A stretch of DNA of 64,000 nt from assembly GCF_042684665.1 (NCBI RefSeq), contig NZ_JBHULY010000039.1:372001-436000 (forward strand). Reading direction: 5' to 3'. The notes under the pieces were generated by a model. It did not search any database, was not told where the DNA came from, and was given only the letters and a program-made list of their open reading frames with translations. Position numbers and translations under genes: made by a program. This document shows positions 15,602 to 24,342 of this stretch, one piece after another; the first letter of the stretch is position 1; each line of letters starts with the position of its first letter. Origin of the DNA: Jejuia rubra. Lineage in GTDB: Bacteria > Bacteroidota > Bacteroidia > Flavobacteriales > Flavobacteriaceae.

Positions 15602-18600
15602 ATGACTCAACAATCCTCATATAGCCCAAAACATCCTATTCGTGTGGTAACCGCCGCATCGCTTTTTGATGGGCACGATGCGTCTATTAATATTATGCGC
15701 AGGATTATTCAGGCCACCGGAGTGGAGGTGATACATTTGGGCCATGACAGAAGTGTGGAGGAAGTTGTCAATACGGCCATTCAAGAAGATGTAAACGCCA
15801 TTTGCATGACTTCGTATCAAGGGGGGCACAACGAGTATTTTAAATATATGTTTGACCTGCTGAATGAACGAGGCGCAGGCCATATTAAAATATTCGGCGG
15901 AGGTGGAGGTGTCATTCTTCCCTCTGAAATAAAAGATTTAATGCAGTATGGAATTGCGAGGATTTACTCCCCGGACGACGGTCGAGCCATGGGTTTGCAG
16001 GGGATGATTAATGACTTGGTTGAAAAGTCAGATGTTCCCCTTCCCGAAATTGATAGAAAAGATGATATTCTAGAAACTCTTGGCCAAAAGGATTCCAAAA
16101 CCATTGCCAGGTTAATTTCACTTGCGGAAAACAATCACAATGCCTACCAAGCTATAATTACTCGTTTGAGTAAGAACACCTCCCCTTCAGGGAGGCAGGG
16201 AGGGGCTGTCCTCGGCATCACTGGAACTGGCGGTGCCGGTAAGTCCAGTTTAGTGGATGAATTGGTGAGACGTTTTCTGATTGATTTTCCAGAAAAAACC
16301 GTAGGCATAATTTCCGTTGACCCCTCAAAGCGCAAAACAGGTGGGGCTTTGTTGGGCGATAGAATCCGAATGAATGCTATCAATAATGAAAAGGTGTACA
16401 TGCGTAGTTTGGCCACACGACAATCCAATTTGGCGCTATCAAAACATGTTGGGGAGGCCATTGAAGTGTTAAAACTCGCCGATTTTGATTTGATTATTTT
16501 GGAAACATCAGGCATTGGGCAAAGTGATACGGAAATTATTGAGCACTCCGATGTATCGCTTTACGTAATGACACCAGAATTTGGCGCGGCTACCCAATTG
16601 GAAAAAATTGACATGTTGGATTTTGCCGATTTAGTAGCCATCAACAAGTTTGATAAACGTGGAGCAAAAGATGCATTGCGAGATGTGAAAAAGCAGTATA
16701 TGCGCAATAATAATCTATGGGATGTTGCCCAAGATGACTTGCCTGTTTTTGGGACTATCGCTTCACAATTCAACGATCCTGGGATGAACGCTCTCTATAA
16801 GGCGGTAATGGATACTTTAGTTGAAAAAGTTGGTTCGGATTTGAAATCTACATTTGAGGTTTCTGATACAATGAGTGAAAAAATATTCGTGATTCCTCCC
16901 TCTCGAACCCGATATTTATCCGAAATAGCTGAAAGTAATCGCGCCTATGATAAAGATGTTACAGTTCAAGTTGAGATTGCTCAAAAGCTTTATGGGATCT
17001 TTAAAACTATAGAATCCGTCCTTAATGTTGAAGGTAATGAAGCGAAGCGATCTTTTCTAGTCAAAAATGGACTAAATGAAAATGAGATTCTTCGCTTTGC
17101 TCTGAATGACGAAGGGCATGTCATTCCGACAGAAGGAGGTACGACTGACGAGGAATCTCAGAAACGACTAATAAATCTGCTGTTAAAAGAATTCGACAGG
17201 GCAAAAATGAATTTAAGTCCTCACAATTGGGACATAATATTAAGATGGAACGAAAAAGTAAATCGTTATAAAAACCTTGAGTACACCTTTAAGGTTCGTG
17301 ATAAGGAAATTAAGATTGAAACGCATACTGAATCTTTGTCCCATACAAAAATTCCAAAGGTAGCTCTGCCAAAATACCAAGCTTGGGGTGATATTTTAAG
17401 ATGGTGCTTACAGGAAAATGTACCAGGGGAGTTCCCATACACTTCTGGATTATATCCATTTAAAAGAACAGGGGAGGATCCTGCCCGAATGTTTGCTGGA
17501 GAAGGTGGCCCAGAACGTACCAATAAGCGTTTTCACTATGTAAGTGCTGGTATGCCGGCCAAACGTTTGTCTACCGCTTTTGATAGCGTAACATTATACG
17601 GCCACGACCCAGACAATCGCCCAGATATCTATGGGAAAATTGGTAACGCAGGGGTATCTATTTGCTGTTTGGATGATGCCAAAAAACTGTACTCAGGTTT
17701 TAATTTGGCCGATCCGATGACCTCGGTAAGTATGACCATAAATGGCCCTGCTCCCATGTTACTAGGGTTTTTTATGAATGCCGCCATTGACCAGCAATGC
17801 GAAATTTACATAAAGGAAAAAGGCCTTGAAGAGGAGGTTACTTCTAAAATTGAAAGTATTTATAAAGGCAAGGAACGTCCAAAATACAATGGTGAATTGC
17901 CTGATGGTAATGATGGCTTGGGATTGATGTTATTGGGTGTAACTGGAGACCAGGTTTTACCTAAAGGTGTTTATGAGGACATAAAAAGGAAAACCGTTTC
18001 GCAAGTAAGGGGGACGGTTCAGGCTGATATTCTTAAGGAAGACCAAGCTCAAAACACTTGTATTTTTTCTACGGAATTTGCGCTTAGGTTAATGGGCGAT
18101 GTTCAGGAATATTTTATTGAAAATAACATTCGTAATTTTTATTCGGTATCTATTTCAGGGTATCATATTGCTGAGGCCGGAGCGAACCCTATAACCCAAT
18201 TGGCGTTGACCTTGTCCAATGGTTTCACTTACGTAGAATATTATTTGAGTAGAGGGATGGACATCAATCAATTTGGGCCAAACCTATCCTTCTTTTTCTC
18301 GAATGGTATTGACCCAGAATATGCCGTAATTGGTAGAGTGGCCCGCAGGATTTGGGCAAAAGCGATGAAGCATAAATATGGTGCAAACCCAAGGGCGCAG
18401 ATATTGAAATACCATATTCAGACCTCGGGAAGGAGTTTGCATGCCCAAGAAATTGATTTTAATGACATCCGAACTACGCTTCAGGCGCTGTACGCGATTT
18501 ATGATAATTGCAATTCCCTTCACACTAATGCTTATGATGAGGCTATCACTACTCCGACTGAGGAATCCGTTCGGCGTGCCATGGCTATTCAATTGATTAT

Positions 18601-19102
18601 CAATAAGGAATTGGGGCTAGCTAAAAATGAGAATCCCATCCAAGGGGCTTTTATCATTGAAGAATTGACGGATTTGGTTGAGGAAGCTGTTTTGGTAGAA
18701 TTCGATAGGATTACTGAACGCGGAGGTGTTTTAGGTGCTATGGAAACGATGTACCAGCGTTCAAAAATCCAAGAGGAAAGTTTGTATTATGAAACGTTGA
18801 AACACAGTGGCAAGTTTCCAATTATTGGAGTCAATACCTTTTTAAGCAGTAAGGGATCACCAACAGTTTTGCCTGCGGAAGTGATTCGGGCCACCGAGGA
18901 GGAAAAGCAGCTTCAAATCCAAACTTTGGAACATCTTCATAAAGCAAATGATACGGAGCAACTGCTCAAAAACCTTCAAAATACAGCTGTTCAAAATGAA
19001 AATATTTTTGAAACACTGATGGAGGTTTGCAAAGTGTGCTCTCTTGGCCAAATCACTAAAGCATTATTTGAGGTGGGAGGGCAGTATCGGAGGAATATGT
19101 AA
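15602..19102 (+). CDS. icmF: Fused isobutyryl-CoA mutase IcmF with two repeat-derived insertions
   Basis: Adenosylcobalamin-dependent acyl-CoA mutase interconverting isobutyryl-CoA and n-butyryl-CoA (or related branched acyl-CoAs). Domain order is IcmF-specific: an N-terminal B12-binding domain (DGHDASINIMRR, GGHNEYFKY), a MeaB-type G-protein chaperone (P-loop GITGTGGAGKSSL, then ETSGIGQSD and NKFDKRG), then the substrate-binding mutase barrel (YPFKRTGEDPARMFAGEGG, GKIGNAGVSICCLDDAKKLY). At 1166 residues it is longer than usual. Residues 193-202 and about 494-520 are encoded by dispersed palindromic repeats inserted in frame: the first just before the P-loop, the second in the linker between the G-domain and the mutase barrel. 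Core motifs are intact. It is monocistronic. Confidence 0.93.
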   Translation: MTQQSSYSPKHPIRVVTAASLFDGHDASINIMRRIIQATGVEVIHLGHDRSVEEVVNTAIQEDVNAICMTSYQGGHNEYFKYMFDLLNERGAGHIKIFGGGGGVILPSEIKDLMQYGIARIYSPDDGRAMGLQGMINDLVEKSDVPLPEIDRKDDILETLGQKDSKTIARLISLAENNHNAYQAIITRLSKNTSPSGRQGGAVLGITGTGGAGKSSLVDELVRRFLIDFPEKTVGIISVDPSKRKTGGALLGDRIRMNAINNEKVYMRSLATRQSNLALSKHVGEAIEVLKLADFDLIILETSGIGQSDTEIIEHSDVSLYVMTPEFGAATQLEKIDMLDFADLVAINKFDKRGAKDALRDVKKQYMRNNNLWDVAQDDLPVFGTIASQFNDPGMNALYKAVMDTLVEKVGSDLKSTFEVSDTMSEKIFVIPPSRTRYLSEIAESNRAYDKDVTVQVEIAQKLYGIFKTIESVLNVEGNEAKRSFLVKNGLNENEILRFALNDEGHVIPTEGGTTDEESQKRLINLLLKEFDRAKMNLSPHNWDIILRWNEKVNRYKNLEYTFKVRDKEIKIETHTESLSHTKIPKVALPKYQAWGDILRWCLQENVPGEFPYTSGLYPFKRTGEDPARMFAGEGGPERTNKRFHYVSAGMPAKRLSTAFDSVTLYGHDPDNRPDIYGKIGNAGVSICCLDDAKKLYSGFNLADPMTSVSMTINGPAPMLLGFFMNAAIDQQCEIYIKEKGLEEEVTSKIESIYKGKERPKYNGELPDGNDGLGLMLLGVTGDQVLPKGVYEDIKRKTVSQVRGTVQADILKEDQAQNTCIFSTEFALRLMGDVQEYFIENNIRNFYSVSISGYHIAEAGANPITQLALTLSNGFTYVEYYLSRGMDINQFGPNLSFFFSNGIDPEYAVIGRVARRIWAKAMKHKYGANPRAQILKYHIQTSGRSLHAQEIDFNDIRTTLQALYAIYDNCNSLHTNAYDEAITTPTEESVRRAMAIQLIINKELGLAKNENPIQGAFIIEELTDLVEEAVLVEFDRITERGGVLGAMETMYQRSKIQEESLYYETLKHSGKFPIIGVNTFLSSKGSPTVLPAEVIRATEEEKQLQIQTLEHLHKANDTEQLLKNLQNTAVQNENIFETLMEVCKVCSLGQITKALFEVGGQYRRNM
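16178..16207 (+). repeat. Family A repeat inserted in frame in icmF
   Basis: The 30-bp unit reads ACCTCCCCTTCAGGGAGGC then AGGGAGGGGCT, the same palindrome-plus-tail as family A at 1275 and 3116. It spans exactly codons 193-202 (TSPSGRQGGA), immediately before VLGITGTGGAGKS of the G-domain. Confidence 0.75.
17083..17160 (+). repeat. Family B palindromic repeat inserted in frame in icmF
   Basis: The 78-bp element is bounded by TGAGATTC and GAATCTCA, with inner arms CTGAATGAC and GTCATTCCG. It is related to the intergenic element at 3595-3709. It encodes EILRFALNDEGHVIPTEGG and following residues, with no stop codon. The flanks GAAAA / GAAAC may be a short target duplication. Confidence 0.8.
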
Positions 19103-19178
19103 ATTCTGGATTATTCTGGTATTTTGAACGCAACCTTTTGATAGTGGAGCCATCTTTAAGGAACAAAACTGGTTAAAA

Positions 19179-19613
19179 ATGAAAAGTATTCTACATTTAT
19201 TCCTAATCGCGTCGTTATCTATGGCTTGCACCTCGGATCATGGCAGGCCAACTCCAGATAACGAACTCATTGGAAAATGGAAATTGATAGAACAATTGGT
19301 CGACCCTGGAGATGGTAGTGGTACATTTCAGCCAATAGAAAGCGATAGGGTTATTCAGTTTTTTAGTGATGGCACCGTTGAAGTTAACGGTGTGCTTTGT
19401 TTTATGTCCAGTGAGGTCGGGGATGCTGAAACCGGGACTTATGAAATCACTGGTGATAATACCGCAGATACAACCTATGAAGGGGAAATTATTCCAAACA
19501 CATGTAATTCGCGTTCTGCCAAAGTATTTTTTAACCTGCCTTTGGATGGTAATTTGATTTTATGGTATTTATGTATTGAACCTTGCGGTCAAAAATTCGA
19601 GAAAGTTGACTAG
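19179..19613 (+). CDS. Lipocalin-like lipoprotein
   Basis: A 144-residue predicted lipoprotein (MKSILHLFLIASLSMACTSD; lipobox SMAC, Cys-17). The mature part begins ELIGKWKLIEQLVDPGDGSG and continues with a beta-strand pattern (VIQFFSDGTVEVNG, TYEITGDN, LILWYLCIEPCGQKFEKV) typical of lipocalin-like small lipoproteins in Flavobacteriaceae. Several cysteines may form disulfides. Function unknown. It follows icmF by 76 bp in the same direction, and its stop abuts the convergent next gene. Confidence 0.8.
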   Translation: MKSILHLFLIASLSMACTSDHGRPTPDNELIGKWKLIEQLVDPGDGSGTFQPIESDRVIQFFSDGTVEVNGVLCFMSSEVGDAETGTYEITGDNTADTTYEGEIIPNTCNSRSAKVFFNLPLDGNLILWYLCIEPCGQKFEKVD

Positions 19614-19614
19614 C

Positions 19615-20010
19615 TTACAGCGTCAACATCCAATTATGCTGTAGTTTCTTGAACTTCTTCAATTCTCGTCTTAAAACGGGTAAAAAATCTTTACCGTTGC
19701 TGTTGCTTTTTTCTAGACGATATGAGTTTTTGTAAAGAGTATTGGTCAATCGTCTTAAAGACGCAACATGGCGATGTTTTCTTTCAGAATAGCGTTCGCG
19801 CTCAGCACTTTCGATTTCAGGCGCCAATGATACAGACTGTTGTATGATGTCTCCAGTAAAATAAATATGTGTGTCTTCTGAACCATCTTCTTTTAGGGAA
19901 GATAGGTCCTCATTTAAGTATGAAGAGATGCTTTGAGACAGGGTAAAAATCTCGATAGCTTTTTGATAAATCGGTAATTCCGATAGATTTACTGGGGTTT
20001 TATGGCTCAT
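19615..20010 (-). CDS. Conserved helical protein, possibly S23-like four-helix bundle
   Basis: A 131-residue soluble, all-helical protein. The pattern LPIYQKAIEIFTLSQSIS, then TGDIIQQSVSLAPEIESAER and HRHVASLRRLTNTLYKNSYR, is reminiscent of the four-helix-bundle proteins related to 23S rRNA intervening-sequence proteins, but the match is weak and I would not rely on it. No membrane segment or enzymatic motif is visible. It ends 1 bp from the convergent lipoprotein gene. Confidence 0.65.
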   Translation of the reverse strand: MSHKTPVNLSELPIYQKAIEIFTLSQSISSYLNEDLSSLKEDGSEDTHIYFTGDIIQQSVSLAPEIESAERERYSERKHRHVASLRRLTNTLYKNSYRLEKSNSNGKDFLPVLRRELKKFKKLQHNWMLTL

Positions 20011-20087
20011 GACACAAAATTTCTTAGCAATTACCCAAAATTAACCACAAGAAATGAGATTCAACTTTAATATTTAAAGTAATTCTG

Positions 20088-20095
20088 TATTTTTG
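20088..20095 (+). promoter_or_regulatory. -7 promoter element for the Lrp-family gene
   Basis: TATTTTTG matches TAnnTTTG and lies 38 bp before the ATG at 20134 (11 bp before the alternative ATG at 20107). Initiation about 7 nt downstream would fall close to 20103, which favours the 20134 start. Confidence 0.5.
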
Positions 20096-20133
20096 CTTTA
20101 GTTTTTATGTTTTTGGTAGTAAATAATATTAAG

Positions 20134-20577
20134 ATGCACATCGACGAACTTAATTCTAAAATTTTAAAATGTTTGCAGGACAATGCTAGGCAGTCCAATG
20201 CCGAAATTGGAAGGCAAGTGGGCATTAGTTCGCCAGCCGTATCAGAGCGTATTAAAAAAATGGAGGACTTGGGAATTATAGAGGGTTATAAAGCGTTGGT
20301 TTCCCCCTTTGAAATTGGTTATCAACTCAAGGCCATAATCACCTTGCGCGCCTTTATGGGGAAACTAAAACCTTTTTTAGAAAAGGTAAAAACCTTTGAT
20401 GAAGTGGTAAATTGTTATCGCATTACAGGTGACGAAAATATTGTAATGGAAGTTGTGCTTAAAAATCAAAAGCATTTGGAGGCTTTCATTGATAATCTAA
20501 TTATTTATGGTGAATCTAAAACGCAGATTGTGCTGTCAAGAGTTGTGAAGCAAAAGACAATTAAGCTACCTGGCTAA
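20134..20577 (+). CDS. Lrp/AsnC family transcriptional regulator
   Basis: A 147-residue DNA-binding regulator: N-terminal AsnC-type helix-turn-helix (IDELNSKILKCLQDNARQSN, then IGRQVGISSPAVSERIKKME) and a C-terminal RAM/ACT-like effector domain (KTFDEVVNCYRITGDENIVM, LIIYGESKTQIVLS). Members respond to amino acids and form octamers. Start ATG 20134 gives the standard MHIDELN beginning; the in-frame ATG at 20107 adds a non-family FLVVNNIK extension. The target genes cannot be read from the sequence. Confidence 0.88.
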   Translation: MHIDELNSKILKCLQDNARQSNAEIGRQVGISSPAVSERIKKMEDLGIIEGYKALVSPFEIGYQLKAIITLRAFMGKLKPFLEKVKTFDEVVNCYRITGDENIVMEVVLKNQKHLEAFIDNLIIYGESKTQIVLSRVVKQKTIKLPG

Positions 20578-20582
20578 ATAAA

Positions 20583-20963
20583 CTATTCTTTAATACGCCA
20601 AGGCGGATTCCTTCTGTTATCTCCCGCGAAATATAATATAATGTGGTTCCCATCAGGGTCATTCAAACTGGCCTCCCTCCAAAGCCAAGGTTGATCTTCG
20701 GGCAGGCTTTCAAAGGCAATGCCTTTTTCCTGAAGTTGAGCGACCAATTCATCCAAATTCTCATCTTCGAAATAGATAGAAACACCAGTTCCTTTTGGCA
20801 GTTGCTCTATCAAATGAATAGAAAACGTTGCACTACCATTAGGGCTTTCAAAGCGAGCGTACTTTGGTAGGGCTTCAACAATTAATTTTAAACCTAAGGC
20901 TTTATAAAAACCAATGGATTTTTCAACATTTAATGACGGAACAGTAATTTGGTTCAGATTCAT
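20583..20963 (-). CDS. VOC (glyoxalase/bleomycin-resistance) family protein
   Basis: A 126-residue small metalloprotein of the vicinal oxygen chelate fold, made of two beta-alpha-beta-beta-beta modules: NQITVPSLNVEKSIGFYKALGLK in the first and GVSIYFEDENLDELVAQLQEKG with SLNDPDGNHIILYFAG in the second. The DPDGN.I.... signature is intact. The substrate is unknown. It sits 3 bp downstream of the ypdA-like gene on the same strand and is probably the last gene of that MFS-ypdA-VOC unit. Confidence 0.85.
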   Translation of the reverse strand: MNLNQITVPSLNVEKSIGFYKALGLKLIVEALPKYARFESPNGSATFSIHLIEQLPKGTGVSIYFEDENLDELVAQLQEKGIAFESLPEDQPWLWREASLNDPDGNHIILYFAGDNRRNPPWRIKE

Positions 20964-20966
20964 AAC

Positions 20967-21932
20967 TCAACTAACAAATGTTGACTCAATGTGCTCAGTA
21001 ATTTGTTTAGCATGGATGCGGCTATTTTCTATAAACCATTTATGGGTTTCCATACCACCACAAATCACGCCAGCCAAATACACGCCCTCCACATTACTTT
21101 CCATGGTCTCTTTATTATACTTTGGCAAACGTTTTTCGTCATCCGACTGCTCTATCCCAATTTGGTTTAACAACTCAAAATTTGGTTTATATCCAGTCAG
21201 CGCCACCACATAATCGTTGGGGATGGTCTTTAACCCTTTGGGCGTTCTAAAAGTAAGTTCGTCTTCCTTTATTTCAGTAATTTCAGCATTAAAATAGGCT
21301 TTAATACTGCCTTCTTCAATGCGATTGATAATATCGGGGCGCACCCAATATTTTACGCGTTCGCCAATGGCTTCACCTCGAACAATCATGGTGACATTAC
21401 CTCCTTTGCGCCAAATTTCTAAAGCGGCATCAACAGAGGAATTGCTCGCTCCAACAACCACAATATCCTGCATGGCATAAGGGTGCGCTTCTTTGTAATA
21501 ATGGGTGACTTTTGGTAAATCTTCACCAGGAACATTCAACAAATTTGGAATGTCATAAAAGCCCGTAGCCAAAATGAGTTTCTTTCCTTGATATGAAGAT
21601 CTATCCGTTGTTACGGAAATGTAGTCCGCTTTCTTTTCAAGGGATAAAACGGTTTCATATAAATTAATATTGATGCTATTTGAAGTGGAGACCCGTCGAT
21701 AATATTCCAAAGCTTCATCACGATTGGGTTTTGGATTTTTGCTGATAAAAGGGATGCCATCGATTTCCAATTTTTCCGAAGTGGAAAAGAACGTCATGTT
21801 TTTAGGGTAGTTGAAAAGAGAGTTGGTCAAGGCTCCCTTTTCGATTATTAAATAGTCCCAATTTCGTTTTTTACATTCTAATGCGCAAGCAATCCCAATG
21901 GGGCCTCCGCCGATAATTATGACATCTTTCAT
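20967..21932 (-). CDS. ypdA: YpdA-family bacillithiol-disulfide-reductase-like flavoprotein
   Basis: A 321-residue FAD- and NAD(P)H-dependent oxidoreductase related to YpdA, which reduces bacillithiol disulfide. FAD site: DVIIIGGGPIGIACALECKK at the N terminus. NAD(P) site: IVVVGASNSSVDAALEIWRKGG. C-terminal FAD loop: VEGVYLAGVICGG. Start ATG 21932 is supported by the flavin motif lying directly behind it and by an ATGA overlap with the upstream MFS stop, indicating translational coupling. The physiological disulfide in this organism is inferred only from family. Confidence 0.88.
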   Translation of the reverse strand: MKDVIIIGGGPIGIACALECKKRNWDYLIIEKGALTNSLFNYPKNMTFFSTSEKLEIDGIPFISKNPKPNRDEALEYYRRVSTSNSININLYETVLSLEKKADYISVTTDRSSYQGKKLILATGFYDIPNLLNVPGEDLPKVTHYYKEAHPYAMQDIVVVGASNSSVDAALEIWRKGGNVTMIVRGEAIGERVKYWVRPDIINRIEEGSIKAYFNAEITEIKEDELTFRTPKGLKTIPNDYVVALTGYKPNFELLNQIGIEQSDDEKRLPKYNKETMESNVEGVYLAGVICGGMETHKWFIENSRIHAKQITEHIESTFVS

Positions 21933-23143
21933 CGTAATAGTTTCTTTTCTCCTTTTAAATAGCTTTTCAAAAAGAACAATAAAAATACGCAAATAGCGCC
22001 TATTGCGGTAATGATGTACCAAGTATTATCGTAGTCTAGATCAGCCACCATTTCCATGCCGATTTTATGGCTAAAAATGTGCGATAGTGAAAACGAAATC
22101 GTGTATAATGCCATATATTCACCTTGATTGCCCTTGCTTGCACGTTCATAGGCAAAGGCATTTGAAAACGGGAATGCTATCATTTCGCCGATGGTCATCA
22201 ATAGCATTCCAATGATGAGTACCCCAGACCAAGGTGTAAAATTAAGCACCAAAAAACTCAACGTAGTTAAAAGCGCACCGATCAATATCAAAGTCATCTT
22301 TGATAAACCGCTCTTTTCCAGCCAACTGATGAGAGGCATTTCCAAAAGGAAAATAACAAAACCGTTCATTCCCAAAAGCAATCCGATTTCAAACTCGCTC
22401 AACACATGCCTGTCGCGATAATACAAAGGCATGGTTGAGAAATATTGCAAAAAGATAAATCCAAACAAAAACATGGCACCCAAAAATATCACGAAGGCCT
22501 TATCGGCGTAAGCCGATTCGGGATGTTCCACTTTCACCACATCCAAAACTTTGGATTTTTTAGGATTCAAAACAAGTACCAAAACAACGGTTGCCAAAAT
22601 ACAGGTGATACCGTCCACCCAAAACAACCCCGAGTATCCAATGGAAGTAATAATGATACCGCCAACGGCAGGCCCCGCCGAAAATCCCAAGTTTATTGCC
22701 AATCGAATCAGTGTTACGCTCCGTGTTTTATTTTCAGGTTTGCTATACGCACTTAATGCCACAAACATCGCGGGGCGAAACATATCGGCCACAACCATCA
22801 CCAAAAATATCCCAAGGCAAAGCGCATAAAATGTATTTAAAAACTGCAATGCAATAAACAAAACACCTGTGCTTATCAAACTCCTCACCATCACTTTATA
22901 GTAGCCAATAACGTCAGTAAGCTTGCCACCCAACCATGACCCAACTACCGACCCCAGCCCAAAACAAGCCATAACCGTACCCACATTACTTAGCGTAAAA
23001 TCCAGGTCCTCGGTTAAATACAAAGACAAAAAAGGAATGACCATGGTGCCAGCCCGATTAATCAAGGTGATTAATGACAACCACCAAACTTCCCGCGAAA
23101 GCCCGTTAAATGTGTTCAAGTAATTGTGAAATAGTTTTCCCAT
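21929..23143 (-). CDS. MFS transporter
   Basis: A 404-residue twelve-helix major facilitator. It starts MGKLFHNYLNTFNGLSREVW, with the motif A-like loop GSWLGGKLTDVIGYYKVMV between helices 2 and 3. The second half has a repeat of that loop degenerated to EKSGLSKMTLI. The substrate is unknown; coupling to ypdA suggests export linked to thiol or oxidative stress, but that is inference. An upstream in-frame extension (from 23227) would translate a dispersed repeat as LRRND and is rejected. Its stop overlaps the ypdA start (ATGA). Confidence 0.88.
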   Translation of the reverse strand: MGKLFHNYLNTFNGLSREVWWLSLITLINRAGTMVIPFLSLYLTEDLDFTLSNVGTVMACFGLGSVVGSWLGGKLTDVIGYYKVMVRSLISTGVLFIALQFLNTFYALCLGIFLVMVVADMFRPAMFVALSAYSKPENKTRSVTLIRLAINLGFSAGPAVGGIIITSIGYSGLFWVDGITCILATVVLVLVLNPKKSKVLDVVKVEHPESAYADKAFVIFLGAMFLFGFIFLQYFSTMPLYYRDRHVLSEFEIGLLLGMNGFVIFLLEMPLISWLEKSGLSKMTLILIGALLTTLSFLVLNFTPWSGVLIIGMLLMTIGEMIAFPFSNAFAYERASKGNQGEYMALYTISFSLSHIFSHKIGMEMVADLDYDNTWYIITAIGAICVFLLFFLKSYLKGEKKLLR

Positions 23144-23157
23144 GAGTTCTAAGTGTT

Positions 23158-23182
23158 TGTCATTCCTGCGCAGGCAGGAATC
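23158..23182. repeat. Dispersed repeat, family C
   Basis: TGTCATTCCTGCGCAGGCAG followed by GAATC, a palindrome centred on GCGC. A second copy with TTAG at the centre occurs at 25717-25742. It lies 15 bp upstream of the MFS start codon. Confidence 0.7.
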
Positions 23183-23291
23183 TTTTAATTCATTTATGTC
23201 ATATTTTGTTTTTATATAATTACACACCCTTTAATTTCCTTACTTCGATACACTCAGCACAAGCTTTTTAGAGGGGAAACTGTGGAACAAA

Positions 23292-23319
23292 AAAAGTCCG
23301 ACTAAACAGCCGGACTTTT
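23292..23319. terminator. Bidirectional terminator-like hairpin
   Basis: AAAAGTCCG / CGGACTTTT arms around ACTAAACAGC, with an A-run before and T-run after. The flanking stretch 23183-23508 (about 325 bp, upstream of both divergent genes) shows no credible gene; a 12-codon open frame near 23400 was dismissed. The hairpin is not next to a gene end, so it may close an unrecognised short transcript. Confidence 0.55.
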
Positions 23320-23508
23320 ATATATCTAAAATGAAATTTTTATCTAATTCATCATCACAATATATTACAAGTCCGCCTGCTCATCATTAATGAAGCGGTC
23401 CATTGTTTTTTACAAATTGTGACGAAATAGTGCATTTTATCTATTTTGAAAGTCCAAAGCTAGGGAAATTTTGCGGAAGTTGTATTTTTACCCTGATAAT
23501 TTTTTACT

Positions 23509-24252
23509 ATGCAACTATCAAGGCTTAAATATTTTGGGCGTTACCCTGACCGAAGCGTCAGGGTCGGGCTTTCACTACTCGCTCTCTGCGAGGAGCTCAA
23601 ACATGCCGTTCAATCCCTAACGCGGGCCTACCAGCCAGCAAAGTTCAAACACCTAATTACCCTCTTACTTGTGGTGGTATTGTCAAGCACAAGCTGTGCC
23701 CAAAAGAAACGTCCCATTAAGGGCGAAACCGAATTTCAGCGAGAACAGAATGCCGAATTTAAAGATGCCTCAACATCCCCATTAAAAAAGAAAGACCTCA
23801 AAAATTTTGATGGCTTAAACTTTTTTAAGTTTGATTCCACTTATGTGGTAACAGCCAGTTTTAAACAAACCCCAAGCGAGAAACCCTTTAAAATGAAAAC
23901 CACAACGGACAGATTGCCCGAGTACATAAAATATGGCGAACTGACTTTCAATATAAAAGGTGAAATGTTTACATTGAACATCTATCAAAACCAAGGGTTG
24001 ATCAAAAAAGAAGGCTACGAAAACTATCTGTTTTTACCTTTTTTAGACGAAACCAACGGACTTGAAAGCTATGGTGGTGGCCGTTATATCGACGCCAGAA
24101 TTCCCGAAGGGGATACCATGGTTATTGATTTCAATAAAGCCTACAATCCGTATTGCGCATACAATGACAAATATTCCTGCCCAATCGTGCCGAGAGTCAA
24201 TTATTTAAAGACTCGGGTAGAGGCGGGGGTTATGGGTTTTGAGAAGGGATGA
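23509..24252 (+). CDS. DUF1684 lipoprotein with repeat-derived N-terminal extension
   Basis: A 247-residue protein whose C-terminal two thirds match DUF1684: YLFLPFLDETNGLESYGGGR, then IPEGDTMVIDFNKAYNPYCA and YSCPIVPRVNYL. A lipoprotein signal (HLITLLLVVVLSSTSC, Cys at about residue 63) is present but lies unusually far inside the frame. The only usable start, ATG 23509, puts a 93-bp dispersed repeat (codons 10-40) between the initiator and the signal peptide. Either the protein has a 45-residue pre-signal extension or the repeat has displaced the original start and damaged export. The DUF1684 function is unknown to me. Confidence 0.8.
   Translation: MQLSRLKYFGRYPDRSVRVGLSLLALCEELKHAVQSLTRAYQPAKFKHLITLLLVVVLSSTSCAQKKRPIKGETEFQREQNAEFKDASTSPLKKKDLKNFDGLNFFKFDSTYVVTASFKQTPSEKPFKMKTTTDRLPEYIKYGELTFNIKGEMFTLNIYQNQGLIKKEGYENYLFLPFLDETNGLESYGGGRYIDARIPEGDTMVIDFNKAYNPYCAYNDKYSCPIVPRVNYLKTRVEAGVMGFEKG
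23536..23628 (+). repeat. Family E repeat inserted in frame in the DUF1684 gene
   Basis: This 93-bp block starts GGGCGTTACCCTGACC and contains GGTCGGGCTTTC, an inner hairpin (CTCTCTGCGAGGAG region), ATGCCG and CAATCCCTAAC. It is the reverse orientation of the element at 1389-1511. It covers codons 10 to 40 exactly and contains no stop. Confidence 0.78.
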
Positions 24253-24342
24253 TTTAAAGCATGCCTATTATGTTGCCACAAATGTTTGCAGTATTGATAT
24301 CAAGTATACAATGTAGGTCCCTTTAGAATATTTTACCCGGAG

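Noticed and set aside
23144..23227. N-terminal extension of the MFS protein up to 23227
   Set aside because: It would translate a dispersed repeat and lacks family similarity; ATG 23143 begins the normal first helix.
23380..23410. 12-codon minus-strand open frame (MDRFINDEQADL)
   Set aside because: Too short, no paralogue and no promoter; not distinguishable from chance.
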